Shown: positions 39,794 to 52,800 of the stretch, in pieces
Layout of the letters: every line of letters begins with the position of its first letter
Numbering within the stretch: the first letter of the stretch is position 1
NCBI RefSeq assembly: GCF_003254395.2
Contig: NC_037648.1
Span: 13,516,330-13,580,329 of the forward strand
From: Apis mellifera
Lineage: Eukaryota; Arthropoda; Insecta; Hymenoptera; Apidae
Direction of reading: 5' to 3'
DNA length: 64,000 nucleotides
Notes under the pieces: model-generated
The model's database searches: none
The model's input: only the letters and a program-made list of their open reading frames with translations
What the model was told of the DNA's origin: nothing
Program-made: the position numbers and the translations under genes

Positions 39794-42039
39794 ACAAATT
39801 TCTACTTCTTTGACACGTGCCCCCGATTCGTTTTGAAATCTAGACGAAAGTAGCGTGAGGTGAACGAAGCGTCGAGAAATTGATACAATTTATTTTTGTT
39901 TATTGTGTATATTTCACTTCGTGGAATTACTCCGTGTGAATATGAGAAAAAAAAAACGCTTATATGACGTAAAAGTCGTATAATGACATAAAAAATTTTA
40001 AACAATCTTAGATAGCGAAAAGAAAATTTAATAAAAATTTGAATTCTTTTTTGTACATATATACGTATGTATATATATATACATATACTCATATATGTGT
40101 ATATATATATAGTAATGACTTTGTAAAAATGTAGACTCGATTACTTACGTTACGTATATTGTATATTATATTTTTCGAATTGGCGCGAAAAATAAAAAGA
40201 TTCGCACAGGAGTATAGAGGGGTATGCATAAAACTTGTACTTTGACTTGAGAGGGGAAAGAAAATGATTTCCTTTTCGTAAAATCTCCGATAGAAGAATC
40301 GCGACCAATCCGATTTAAATCGCGTTATATTTTGGTCAGCGAAAATAATGTTTCGAACGCACGAGACATTTTCCTCGGCAAGTGATGCACGATACGATAC
40401 AATACCACGCGCACTGTATCTCTCGCTATGTATGTAATGTATATACATCGAGTCTCTCATATTTCACGGATCATGTAAAAGTATATTTGTATTTTCTACG
40501 CATGTATGTATATACATATATCCACGTATATCCAAAATATACGTGTACGTATATATATATATATTCATGCGTACATTCGTATATTGTATTGTAATACCAT
40601 CACTTATCCACCATATTGCGATTTCTTCTTGTCATGCATATTTCATCCCGCGTTTTTTTTTTTTTTTTTTTTTTTGTACATGCGAGAGAGAGGACACGCG
40701 GCGTCATTGATGCTGGTAAGTGTCTCTCGGGCTTCCACAATGGGTTTGCATTTAAATTCTTCTCGAAAAAAAAAAAAAAAAAAAAAAAATGCCACTAAAC
40801 GAGGACACACATGCGAGAAGATGTTACTTGAAATCATCTTTCCTCATATTTTTTTTCCTTTTTCTATAAATCTGACAATATGAAGTAGAATTTTTACGTA
40901 AAAAAAAAAAAGCCCGTGGCCTCTTTTCGCGTTTCTTAAACGAAAGAAAAAAAATGATGTACCTTATCGTTGCGTGCGTACGTGCTCAAACTCCGCCCAT
41001 GGTTTCATCCATCGATCGATAACAAATTTCTGTTTCACCGATCGAGAAAAAAGAGAAAAAAAAAGTAGAACGAACGTGAGCCGAAGCAAGCGATATTTCT
41101 TTTTTCTTTTTTTTTTTACGATTGACCAGGATGTCATCCGTGATTATCTATAGCGTTCATGTGTCGTGATATTTTTTTTTCTTTTTTAATGTATGTGTGT
41201 GTGTATGTATGTATGTGTATGTGACGTGATGTCTCGTGTAAACGACTGAAATCGATTCAGATTCCCCCCCTCCTCCTCCTCTTGAATTTTCGGTCGGGGG
41301 ATCCTGATCGGGCTGCGAGAGCCGAGTGTGCGTCCGAATGTGAATTTTTCGCCTCACGCTACGAATTAAAGACGTTAGATAGAAATTGTCTCGCGATTTT
41401 ATACTTTATTATATATACGTTATATTATTGACGCCCCGTGTTCATCCATCGGATGTATTAAATAGATGATTATTATTATGATGATGATGATGTAATAATA
41501 ATGTATATAGCGATGTTCTCGAAAAACGCGCATGATTATTATGTATGTATAAGTATTGAGCAATTTTTTTTTTTTTTTTTTTTTTGTATCTCTCTCTCCT
41601 TGAGAGCGAAGGAAAATTATATACACGACAACAAGTTTTCATGGTGAGGGACGATCATTCTTGGAAACTGTTGCCTCATGTTGAAAATTATTTTTTATTT
41701 AATTTTAAACAATCTGTCACCTTATCTGTTCATCCTATTCTTTCTTTCTTTTTTTTTTTTTTATTTTACTTTTCTCTTCTGCCTCCTTTTTTTTTTTTTT
41801 ATTTTATTTTATTTTATTTTTTTAATTTATATAAACCGAGACTCGCATCATCGTATAAATACATTCTCACATTTGCATACGTACATTCGATCTCTTGTAT
41901 TTTTTTTTTTTTTTTTTTTTCCCGTTTCGATATATCTAAAAATATTCCTATTCTTCGAGGAAAATTTTTCTTTGACAAATTATATCGATATATTTCGAGG
42001 CAATAAATATGTATATATATATATATATATTTATATATT

Positions 42040-42072
<33 letters not shown>

Positions 42073-44859
42073 GTACAAAGATTGTTTCATTAAATCGCGA
42101 TTATCATTTTTCACGAAAGAAAAAAAAAAAATATATATCTGCCGATAATACGAGGAGCAATATCGTTCATCGCTTTGTAAATAGCTTAATATTTATTCGA
42201 GCGCATCACCAGACAAAGTACCTGTGCATCCTCCGACGAAGAATCATCCTCCGAAGAAATCATCACGGCCGCCATTTCGAAGAAAGAATCTTAATAAAAT
42301 CGCCAGGGGATTCGTTCACGATCGATCTAGTTGTTATACTTTTTCTTATCTTTCTTTGTACAAAAAAAAAAAAAAAAAAAAAAGAAAAAAGAAGAGCGGA
42401 CACTTCGAGCGATTTACTTTTTAATTTGTAACCATTTTTATAATATTCAAGTATTGAAAAAAAAAAAAAAAAAAAAAGGAAAAATTCTTGAGATTAAAGG
42501 AAATATGATGAGAAAAAAAATGGAGAATATTTTTTTTTCTTTCTCTCTTTGTAAATTGTCCTTGTAATTGAAGAAAACAATTCTCGAGGAATTGAAGGAA
42601 ATACGATGAAGAAGAAGAAAAAAAAAAATAATCGTGTTTGTAAATTCCTCGTAAAAAAAAAAAAAACGAAGGAAAAAAAAATGCGCATACGGTATTTAAA
42701 TTATAATTTAAAATACTGATTCACAGAATGAATCGACAAATTTTATCAATCGTTAACTTCTCCCCTTCCTCTTCCCCCTCCCCTCCCCTCCTCCTCCCCT
42801 TCCGACGAGCGATTTTCAAATTAACTTTGAACGATCTCTCGACGTTGAAATAATTTTCATTAAAAATATTAAACACCAATTCTCGAATAAATCGATTCGA
42901 TTTAATCGCCGAACGATCCGAATGGAAATAGCTATGATCTCGCGAAGTATAATATAACCTTCCAAAAAAATAAATAAATAAATAATAATAGTCTTAATAT
43001 AATAATAATAATAGAACGATCGGGTTACGCGTTTTCAATGGGAAATCATTCTTATTGAGAGAAATTTATAATAACGTTATCGGTATCCGACGATCTCGTT
43101 CCTTTTTCAGAACATTGCATTGGATAAAGTTTCGTGATGATTCATCAACCTTGAAGCGATCTCGTTCAATGCCCGTTGTCCGTCCGCGCTCTAGATGAAA
43201 TTCGCATTGTCAAAGGCTCTACACGATATTCGCGTTAGAGAGAGAGAGAGAGATTTGGTTTCGTTTTCTTTTCATCAATTACAATTCGTCAAAAAAAAAA
43301 AAAAGAAAGTGCTTAAAAATCTGTTCGAGAGAAAAGGTGGTATTGGTAATGATAGTTGTTCAAAAATAAAAAAAAAAAAAAAAAATTTGAGAGAGAGAGA
43401 GAAAGGTGGTAGTCGAGCGAATCCTCACGTGTCGCACACAGCACGTCCCTGAGAAGAAACAATGGAAGTGCTGCGACACCGGGAGGCATATAATGAACCC
43501 CCTTGTTTCGCGTTCTCCTTCTTCCATCCTTTCTCCGCTCTTCTTTCTTCTCATTCTTTCATCCGAGTAACGTCCTAGAAGCTTTTTTCTCTCTCTCTCT
43601 CTCTCCGTATCTTCGACGTACGCGGCGAAAGCGTACGCGGATGAAAATGATTAATATAAGTTGACCGCGAAGAGGCGGGAAGAGAGAGAAAGGAAAGAAA
43701 GAAGAAACTAAGTACGTAATTTCTCTTCATGACAATCGACCGTGATTATACACTTGCACACTTGCTTCTATAAAGCAATTCGCACACACGTATCGTTGAC
43801 TTTTTTAAGTTTCGTGAAATTCGCATTATGATTGAAATGTCTTGTTCAACAAAAACGATATACCGATTTTATAGGTAACTACTTCTTATTAATGTATTTT
43901 CTGTTTCGTTCGTTTTTTGTGTCTCGCTTTTTAAAAGCGATTTTCAAAGAAATATTTTTTTTTCCACATCCTGTCATGCTGCGTCCTTAACCTTCATCGT
44001 GGAAAACTTAGAGTCGTTGATCCGAATACAACTATGCGTACAACACGTATTAACAGGAGGGAAAAATTTCTAAAAATTAACCAAATAGATTGTGTGCATA
44101 AAGACGTAAAGAGTAAATGCTTTTTATTTACCGGTAATTTTTCAAATAATAAATCGATTTCCGAGAGACAGAGGATTGATAAATATTATTTACCGGAATA
44201 TACTTGCATTCATTTTGAGATCTGATCACCACATTTGAAAGTTTATAAAAAAAAAAAATCAATCTATCATTCGCTTTCATACAAACGACTAATTTATTTA
44301 TCGATTCGTGATCGAATTAGACATAACCTTTCATTTGTTTTCATATATACGATCCACGTGTTTCTCGTCGATACTCGTCGAATATTCATTCTCTTCTATT
44401 CTAGATATTAAATACGGTTTCCTCGACACCGGAACACACACGAAACACTTGTACACGACGTCCAAACTTTCCAAACGCTTTTGTTATTTCCATCGCGCGA
44501 AAGCGCCCCCTTCTATGTGAGCGCACGTATGTAAAGAAGGTTTTTCGATTACGTAACCGCAACCTCGGATGATCGATGAATAGATGGCGACCGTATCGAA
44601 AAATACTTCGACTATTTTTTTCTTGTTGAATCATCGTCAATTTTTGGGGAGAGGCATTTTGTATTCTTACGTACGTATAGAATGAATCATGTAAATAGAA
44701 TTTAAAAAGAAGAAGAAAAAAAATTCTCTATTTGAGAAGCAAAAAACAGTTAAGTTTTAAAATGTTTCGTATCGGAGATTCTTCTAGATTCTATTGCTAC
44801 GTGAACTGTACATCCCATGTACGAAACGAGAGGAAAAGTGATAAGTAGCAAAATTCACG

Positions 44860-44890
<31 letters not shown>

Positions 44891-46985
44891 TAGAGAATAT
44901 TCGTTTGTACCAGTGAGAGCCTGTCCGTATACGAAACGTACACGGTTTATATTATATTTGTGTCGTGGAATCGTAATTCGTTTGCAGTTCGATCGATGGC
45001 AACGTACTCATCGATTAACTTCGTCGATGACTGCATCGTGGCCTGTTAGTACAATTGCACGTCGCGTACACACGTTGTGTATATAATTAACGAAAACGAC
45101 GAACGTCGAGGAGCAAACAACAAGACGCATCAATCGGATATTTCTGTCTCGATAGATCGTCCAACGAAAGGATCATTTCGCGCGTTAAAGCGTTGAAGAA
45201 TAAGCGAGAGAGAGAGAGAGGGAGAGGAATATTTATAATAACAATGGTAAGGGTGATAATTAAAAAAAAAAAAAGAAGAAAAGGAAAAAAAAGAAAGGCA
45301 TTGCGTGAATGGAGGAAGATTGTGTAATCGAAGAAATGATGACAGAGAAGCGAAAGAGAATAAAGAGGAAAAGAGAGAGAAATAAAAGGGGAGAGAAAGA
45401 ACTGTTATGCATAAAAAAACGAACTCTCTAATTGTATGAATAATTGTACGGAGTAACGGAGGTTCGATTGGTAATAAAGAAAAGATTTAACCTTCTGTCC
45501 TCTATTTTATGCTATTATAAATGTTGTACAAAGTTATTTACTTTCGACGTGGAATTTAAAAACTTTTATCGATTCTGAAATATCATTATTATATAATATT
45601 GTTAGAATAAGTTTCGACGAGGGAACGAAATTTAAATTTTTTTTGCTTTCTCAAAATTTTTTTCAAAACTTTTCCCCACACTGGCTAATATAATTTTCAA
45701 GCACATTTATCATATATGTGTTAAATGATTAAGCCTGCTTTTTTTTTTACACCACACATACACATATATTTGTTATTATTTAGTTCAATCGAAGGATCGT
45801 CATCTCTTATCGTCATCGGAGATTAGTCAATCTCCGCGTTTTGGAAACGTTTATCTTGACGCAATGCCAAAGTTTCTATAACGTGTCTTTTTTTTCCTTT
45901 TTTTTTTTTATCCCTTACATCGCGTATTCTCTTTTTTTTTTTTTTAATAAAAAAAGATCTCGTGTTTATTTAGTTTATCTATTTTTTTTTGTTTTTTTTT
46001 TTGAAACGTAAAAAATAAATAAAAATGCAAAGGATCGGAAAAATTCTTTTCCTTGTGACGAAGATATTATTGACGTATGAGATTTCATTTTATTGAAAAA
46101 AGAGAAAAATAAAATAAAAGTTATTTATTTTATTCAATATCTTATCTCTTCTCCCCCTCACATTTTTATTTATTATAAAATCGATTAAGAATATTAAAAA
46201 CGACGAAAATGCAATAATATTCGTGTTTTATTCCCAAAAAAAAAAAAAAAACGATATTTTACTGCCTTTAATATAACACGCGGCGTTATTGGTGTTTAAT
46301 TTAATATTTGTAAATAATTGTATATAATATCAATATTAAAATAACATGAGATAAATTTTGAGAATCGTAATTATAATCGTTTGCTAGATAAACAGCCATT
46401 AACGATGACACATTCGACCATAATCGTATAATGGCACCAGTATAATTGTATAATTATTTTTCGAGTTATTGATCGTATGATTTTTTTTGCTTATCACGGT
46501 ATAGTGCGGACGTCAATTGTCGGCAAAAAAAAAAAAAAAAAAAAAAAAGGACACGTGAAAAATATATTAGAACCAAAACGTAAAAAAAAAAAACCGCCTT
46601 AAAAATATTCACGAAATAACACGAGTTTGAATATTTCGATAAGATATTTTAATCGTGACTTATCGATTAACAATGTTAATTACAAAGAAAACATCGTACC
46701 AAATTTTTTTTCTCACATTCGCATATTTCCGTTCGAAATATTAATCGCAATCCTCGATCGCCGGCAAAAAGTTTAATATTTTCTTCAACGTGCAATCGTA
46801 TGTCATCCGTTAACTACGCCTTAATAAATAGCAATAAAGAGAAATAAAAATCATTCCCACCGTGGAACCGAATCGTATTCGAAACGTACGTACGTACGAA
46901 GTCCAAATAGAATAAATCAGCGTGCGCACCGGTCGAACGTTCTAGGTAACACCGTGTAACATGGCACTCGATGCCAATTCTCCGG

Positions 46986-47020
<35 letters not shown>

Positions 47021-47841
47021 TCACGAAAGCCGATCGTGAAGAAAGTTCGATCGTGCCTTCTAGCGTTTCGTAGCGGCATGGTTACGCCTTCGTTTTGGCG
47101 AACGATCCCGCAAATGATCGCGGTTCCATCAGACGCAAAAGTCATACGTTAGGTTACGTCATTTTGTTCCAGAAGATAGCGGACATTTGCTTCCGCCATT
47201 TCTTACTTTCTCTTTGTCTCTCTCTCTCTCTCTCTCTCTGTCCTCCCAACTATCTTTCTTTCTTCCTTCCATGTTCCACAAATTAGCCGTTATCTTTTTT
47301 TAAAAGGATTACAAAACGATTGTTCTTTGAGGTCGTAAACGCGATACGCAGCTTTCGATTTAAGAGAAAATGTGTTGTAACAACCGTGGAATATTTGTCC
47401 GCTTTAAGCCATTTGCATGGGTACATGGGTTGAATGGCCCGCCATGTTTGATGTCCGCTGTATCATGTAATGGAATATTCCATCGAAATAAGAAGAATTA
47501 ATAATAATAAGAATGAGAAGAATTATTATATACTGATCTTTGATCATGATTTTTTTTTAATACAGAAGATAAAAAAAGGGGGCGCTTCTTTCTTTCCGTC
47601 GAAACATATTTTTACGTATTTCTATTTTGTGACGAGTAATTTTTTTTTTTCGTATATTATATAAAAAAAGAATTGTTTTCCTCTGTTTGCAAATGGGTTA
47701 AAGATGTGGTATGAATTATGTGAAAACACATATTGCATGATTCTTTTTTTTTTTTTTCTCTCTTTTTTTCGAAAGATAATATTGTGATTACGATTCGAAC
47801 GACGATTAAAGTGTAAATATTTGTTAAGCGAATATTTGTAT

Positions 47842-47881
<40 letters not shown>

Positions 47882-49786
47882 CTCTCGAACCCGTACAAAA
47901 CAGCAATAGAGAAACGTGTCATTGTCGAGCGATATTTGAAAATCCATTTTATGAGGACGGATTATGATACGCGCCACGCGTTTCCCGAGAAGAATAAAGC
48001 AAAGAGTTTAAATTGTAGTCTTTTCACCGAACATGCGTTTCTTTAGAAATGAAAAAGAAAAAAAATTAATTCGAATATCGAAACGGAAACAATTTCGTGT
48101 TTATATTACATCTTCGACAAACTTCCATTTTTCCTTCCTTTCTTTATTTTTTTTTTTTCTTTTCATTATTATTATTATTCCAAAGTTGTTTTCGAAATTT
48201 TACAAGGAACCAGAAATTCGCGAATATAAAAAGTTAATATTTTCGCTCGATATAAAACGACAATATATGAAAATTTGAAATCGTAAATTTTTACACATAA
48301 TATCAAAAATTCAAAAATCGTGTTTTTATTATTAACGTTTATTATCTTCTGCTCATTTTTAGAGTCACGTATTTGAAAGTGAGGAAAATGCAAATGATCT
48401 CCGATCTCGTATTTTTACACTACAAGAAATTGTTTACAGCGTTACACATTTGCGTCATTTGCACGATGATAAAGTAAAATTCTTCCTCAAATATTTCCGA
48501 GCGCCGCACGTATCGACGCACGATAAATCGATCGTCCGACCCGAATTACACGTTTCACTCGTTTGCTCGATTAGGACGATTAAAAGATAACTGTAATTTG
48601 CGTACAAAGCGAAAGTGAGAGACTTCTCCGTAATGGACACGGTTTTTCGCAGTGTGTAATTACATGCCGGTTATCAAGGCACGTTATATTTTCGTTTCGA
48701 ATATATTCTAACGTCATCACAATGACGTAAAGAGCGTAATATAAAAACATTGGGAAATGATGGGATCTTGGACAGATGATCGATCTTACGAAAACATATT
48801 ATCTCGAAAGATATTTTTGAATGGAAATTTTTTATTTACTATATCACTCGATACTTCTCGTTCAAGAATCGATCGAGTAATCATTAAAAAATAATAATAA
48901 TAACAACAATAATAATAATAATAATATTTCTTTTCGAAAGAAATTCGTTCGAAAAATATTATTGTGTCGAACATTTCGATGGTTATCGCGATATTAGGTT
49001 ATTCGTTGACATTACTCGTACAAAAACAAAAGTCTTATTATTATGCTTTTTTGATATCATTATCTTGGGAATCTCGCGATAAGAGGATCGCGTAGACGAT
49101 CAACTGCGTTGTAATTTGCTTGTTTATAATTTCCGGTTAAAAAATTTCGTTGGAGAGAGAGAGAGAGAGAGAGAGAGATCTCGACAGGATAGAGAGGCAA
49201 AACAATTATTTTTCCTTTGATTTATTTGATAATAAAAATAATTCATTTACATATTTATTTTTTTTCTTCTTCTTCTTCTTCCTCCACGTCTCGTAAATCC
49301 TCTCCTCGAACGAAGGAGTTGTTTATAGTCGTGCCACGATTAAAACATTTTGCTAAAATTAAAACAAAAAAGAATCGTGTCATATTAGATTCGTATTATT
49401 AATTTTTTTTTTTTTATTCTCTATAAATATCGTTTCGAAATCGATCTTTTAAAAAGATTCAGAATAATTTAGATTAGTTTATCTAAGAACGTAAGAACGA
49501 TAATCTCTTACGAAATTTTCTGATGGATCTTCGTAATCTTGCAAACGCAAGGAATTGTTTTTTTTTTTTTTCTTTTTTTTTTTTGCCATTGGATGATCGA
49601 GCGAACCGTATCGGGGAAAATTCGATTTCAAAGCCACGTGTCGCGTGCGCATTACGCAATAATTGCACAACGGACGGATTATTACATTTCCTACGATCGT
49701 TGCGTAAAGTCTATCGATTCCATTAAAATCGACGACTTCGATTGTTACGTTCAGTTTGTAAAACGCGTCTTCCAATATTTTTTAGA

Positions 49787-49838
<52 letters not shown>

Positions 49839-52800
49839 CCTGTATATGTTATTTTTCAAAATTTCAAAATCGTCATCGTTCTCGTTTCTCAATCAGAATT
49901 CTTAGGAATCACGTTTCTTAAGAACGTCAGGCAATTTAATCGTGAATACGCGAATACGCGAAAGATTTTTATCGCGGGTTCTGTAATAAACGGAATATTT
50001 TTTCATTTAAAAAAGAAAAGAGAATTCATTGTGATAATAATAAAAAAAAAAAAAAAATTACGTATTCTTTTTTTTTTCTCTTCTTTTCTTTTCTTTTCTT
50101 TTCATCTTTTTTCGAATGGCGCGCTTTAACAGCACGTGTTCAGCACGTGCTTAATAATACGAAACGAAAATCTAGAGACCTTTGAGTTAAAAATAAAACT
50201 GTGTTTAACTGTGCGGGATACATTGGTACGTGTGTGTGTGTGTATTTACGTACAATTGCACATATTTGTTACTCGATAATTGTGTTGTGCGACCAATGCG
50301 CATACATACACGCGCATATATACACGCGCATGCTCACAGGGCTCGCTGCTAACCAGAAAAAAAATTATAGTAAACGAACGGCTCGCTCACCCGTGCTAGA
50401 CATTCGGAAGGTTTTTACGCGGGTCAGGGACGTATTCGGAGGCGTTGCCTCTCTTAAATTTGTCCTCCACAGTCAAGTCGCTTATTAATATACACGTAAC
50501 ACGTACGATATACTTTATCGTCTGGTTGTTGAACTTTTTCTCGATTTTGTTTCTAGAAAAAAAAAAAATGGATATTTCGAGGTGAACGATCGAGCGATCC
50601 CTGTTAAATATTTAACACATTATTTCGAGGTCGAATTAATAAAATGAGACAAAAATAGAAGGTAGCCAGGATTACGTTCGATCCACATGTAACGATGATT
50701 CGTCACGTTCGTAATTTTTTTTTTTTTTTATTCCTTTACAAGTATCACCAAGGACGATACAACTCGTTGTACCGTTAAATTATTTGATACTTCATAGGTA
50801 GGAATCTTAGGTTAGGATTGTGTAACTTTTCCGTTGAAGGATCTTTTAGCGTAAATAATTTAAGTGATGTAAAGGAGTGTGTAGAGAAGAAGTTAAAAAA
50901 GAATCACACTGTAAAGTAAAAAGTTAAACATTGAATGCAACTTAATGCTTCAATTAGTGTTCATTATCGACTTGGTCGTGAGTTTAGTCGTGAATCTAGT
51001 GGATCTAAATAGTTTGGATATTAAACACTTCCAGTATGTAGGTTAGGATAAACTTTCTCACGTGTCTACGGCATCTTTGTAAATACACGTTGACATCTGC
51101 TATTTCTTCTGTTATCCAAATCGCACCTTTCCCTTACCCAACGTATACACCGACTGTGAAGTATAATAATTTCACATTACATCGTTATCACACTGCCATA
51201 AGTGTTTTATGATACTCTTTTGTTATCAAAAGACCTACCACCGCCAAGAGGTAGTAAACTGTTTCTAAGAATTCCTTGCACCTTCTTCTCTATTAAATAT
51301 AAATACAATCCAAATTGACGACGGATCAAATTGAATTTTTGTTTTTAAGTAAAAAATAGAGAAAATAATTTGCTCTGCTTTCTGTCATCAAGAACGCGGT
51401 CGAAAAGTTGAAAAAAGTAACTGATTGAAAAAATTTCGAGTAAAATTATTTATTAAATAATTATTTATTAAAATATTCGTTTGTTCGTAGCATTACATTT
51501 TGGCATCGCAATTATTTCCGGCTATTATTATTATTATTATTATGTTTTGATTAAAAAATTATCAAAGTAATTCGCAACTTCTAAATTATTAAATTTTCCC
51601 CATCACTATCGAAAACTTACGTATTCCGCGGCGCGTGGATGGAAAAGGAGAGGATGCTGCTTGCAACCAGGGCATGTCGGCGGAGATAGGAGCGGGTCGC
51701 GGAGAGAAAATCCGCGGCGTTTCGTGCGGCGTAACAACTTTCTTTCCTCGGATAAGGACGCGTGGGTAGCGGTCGAACGTGGGGGACCACCTCGAGGAGG
51801 AAGCGTTTCCTAGGGTAACGGCCAAGGAGCCGTCATGTTCGAGGAAAGGCAGAAAACTTTCTCCACGCCCGCGACTACACGAAATATACCTTGGAAATTA
51901 TTCTTTGAAGAGAAGTTTCGATCGAATCTTCGAATTTGTTTTTTTTGTTTCGGAAATGAAGAAAGTATTTTTTTTTTTTTTCTTCTTAAAAATAATCAAA
52001 AGTCGAGTTAGAATTGGGCTAAAGCGATCTTTTGGCCGTTCGCCAAATATGATTCTAAATATAATTCATTCATCTTTAAAAATCTTTGTGTAATTTCCGT
52101 TTTTATTATTATTGGAACGATAAAATTAAATATAGCTGCACCTATGCTTACGTTACGGAACGTGCGTCGATAAAAATAATTGAATTTCATATTTACAAAA
52201 TATAGAGCGACAAAGAAAAGAATCAATTCGTATGTATAGATAATGAAACGGTATTCGTCGCATTCGATTAAGATAATTAGTATCGTCCTGTGGTCCAACA
52301 AAACAACTGTGACGTAATATCGATACATTCTGGTGTGCTCGTTTCGTTAGACTGATTTTATCGGTGTCTTGCGTACACAGGAAATCCCGACAAAGTGGAT
52401 GGAAAAAATAAAAAATACGAACAATGGTATATCGAACTATTTTTTTGGTTATATTCGATGGAATGTTTTAGCATAGCAATTTAATATGAAACGTTTATTT
52501 GCATCTATGCGAATATTCCAAATTATAATTTACAATCGGGTCTGTTTGTTATCTCTGTTCATCGTTTTGAATAATTTTGTTAGCCTCGTTGAAACACAAA
52601 CGTTGCGTTCGTAAAACTGTATTTTACCGTAGCTCGGTAAAGATTAATTTTAACATCGGCGTATGATTTTATCAACTTTCTTAAAAATTTCTCCTTAAAC
52701 GAATCCAATTCCTTGACGTAAACGTGATGAGGATAAAGAAAAAAATCCTTTTAATTTTCGTCGCGTTAACAAAATTTCAAACGTTTGCATCGTTTGAAGG

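Noticed and set aside
41584..42431. Overlapping frames rich in Phe, Tyr, Ile or Lys
   Set aside because: They translate poly-T, poly-A and TA microsatellites.
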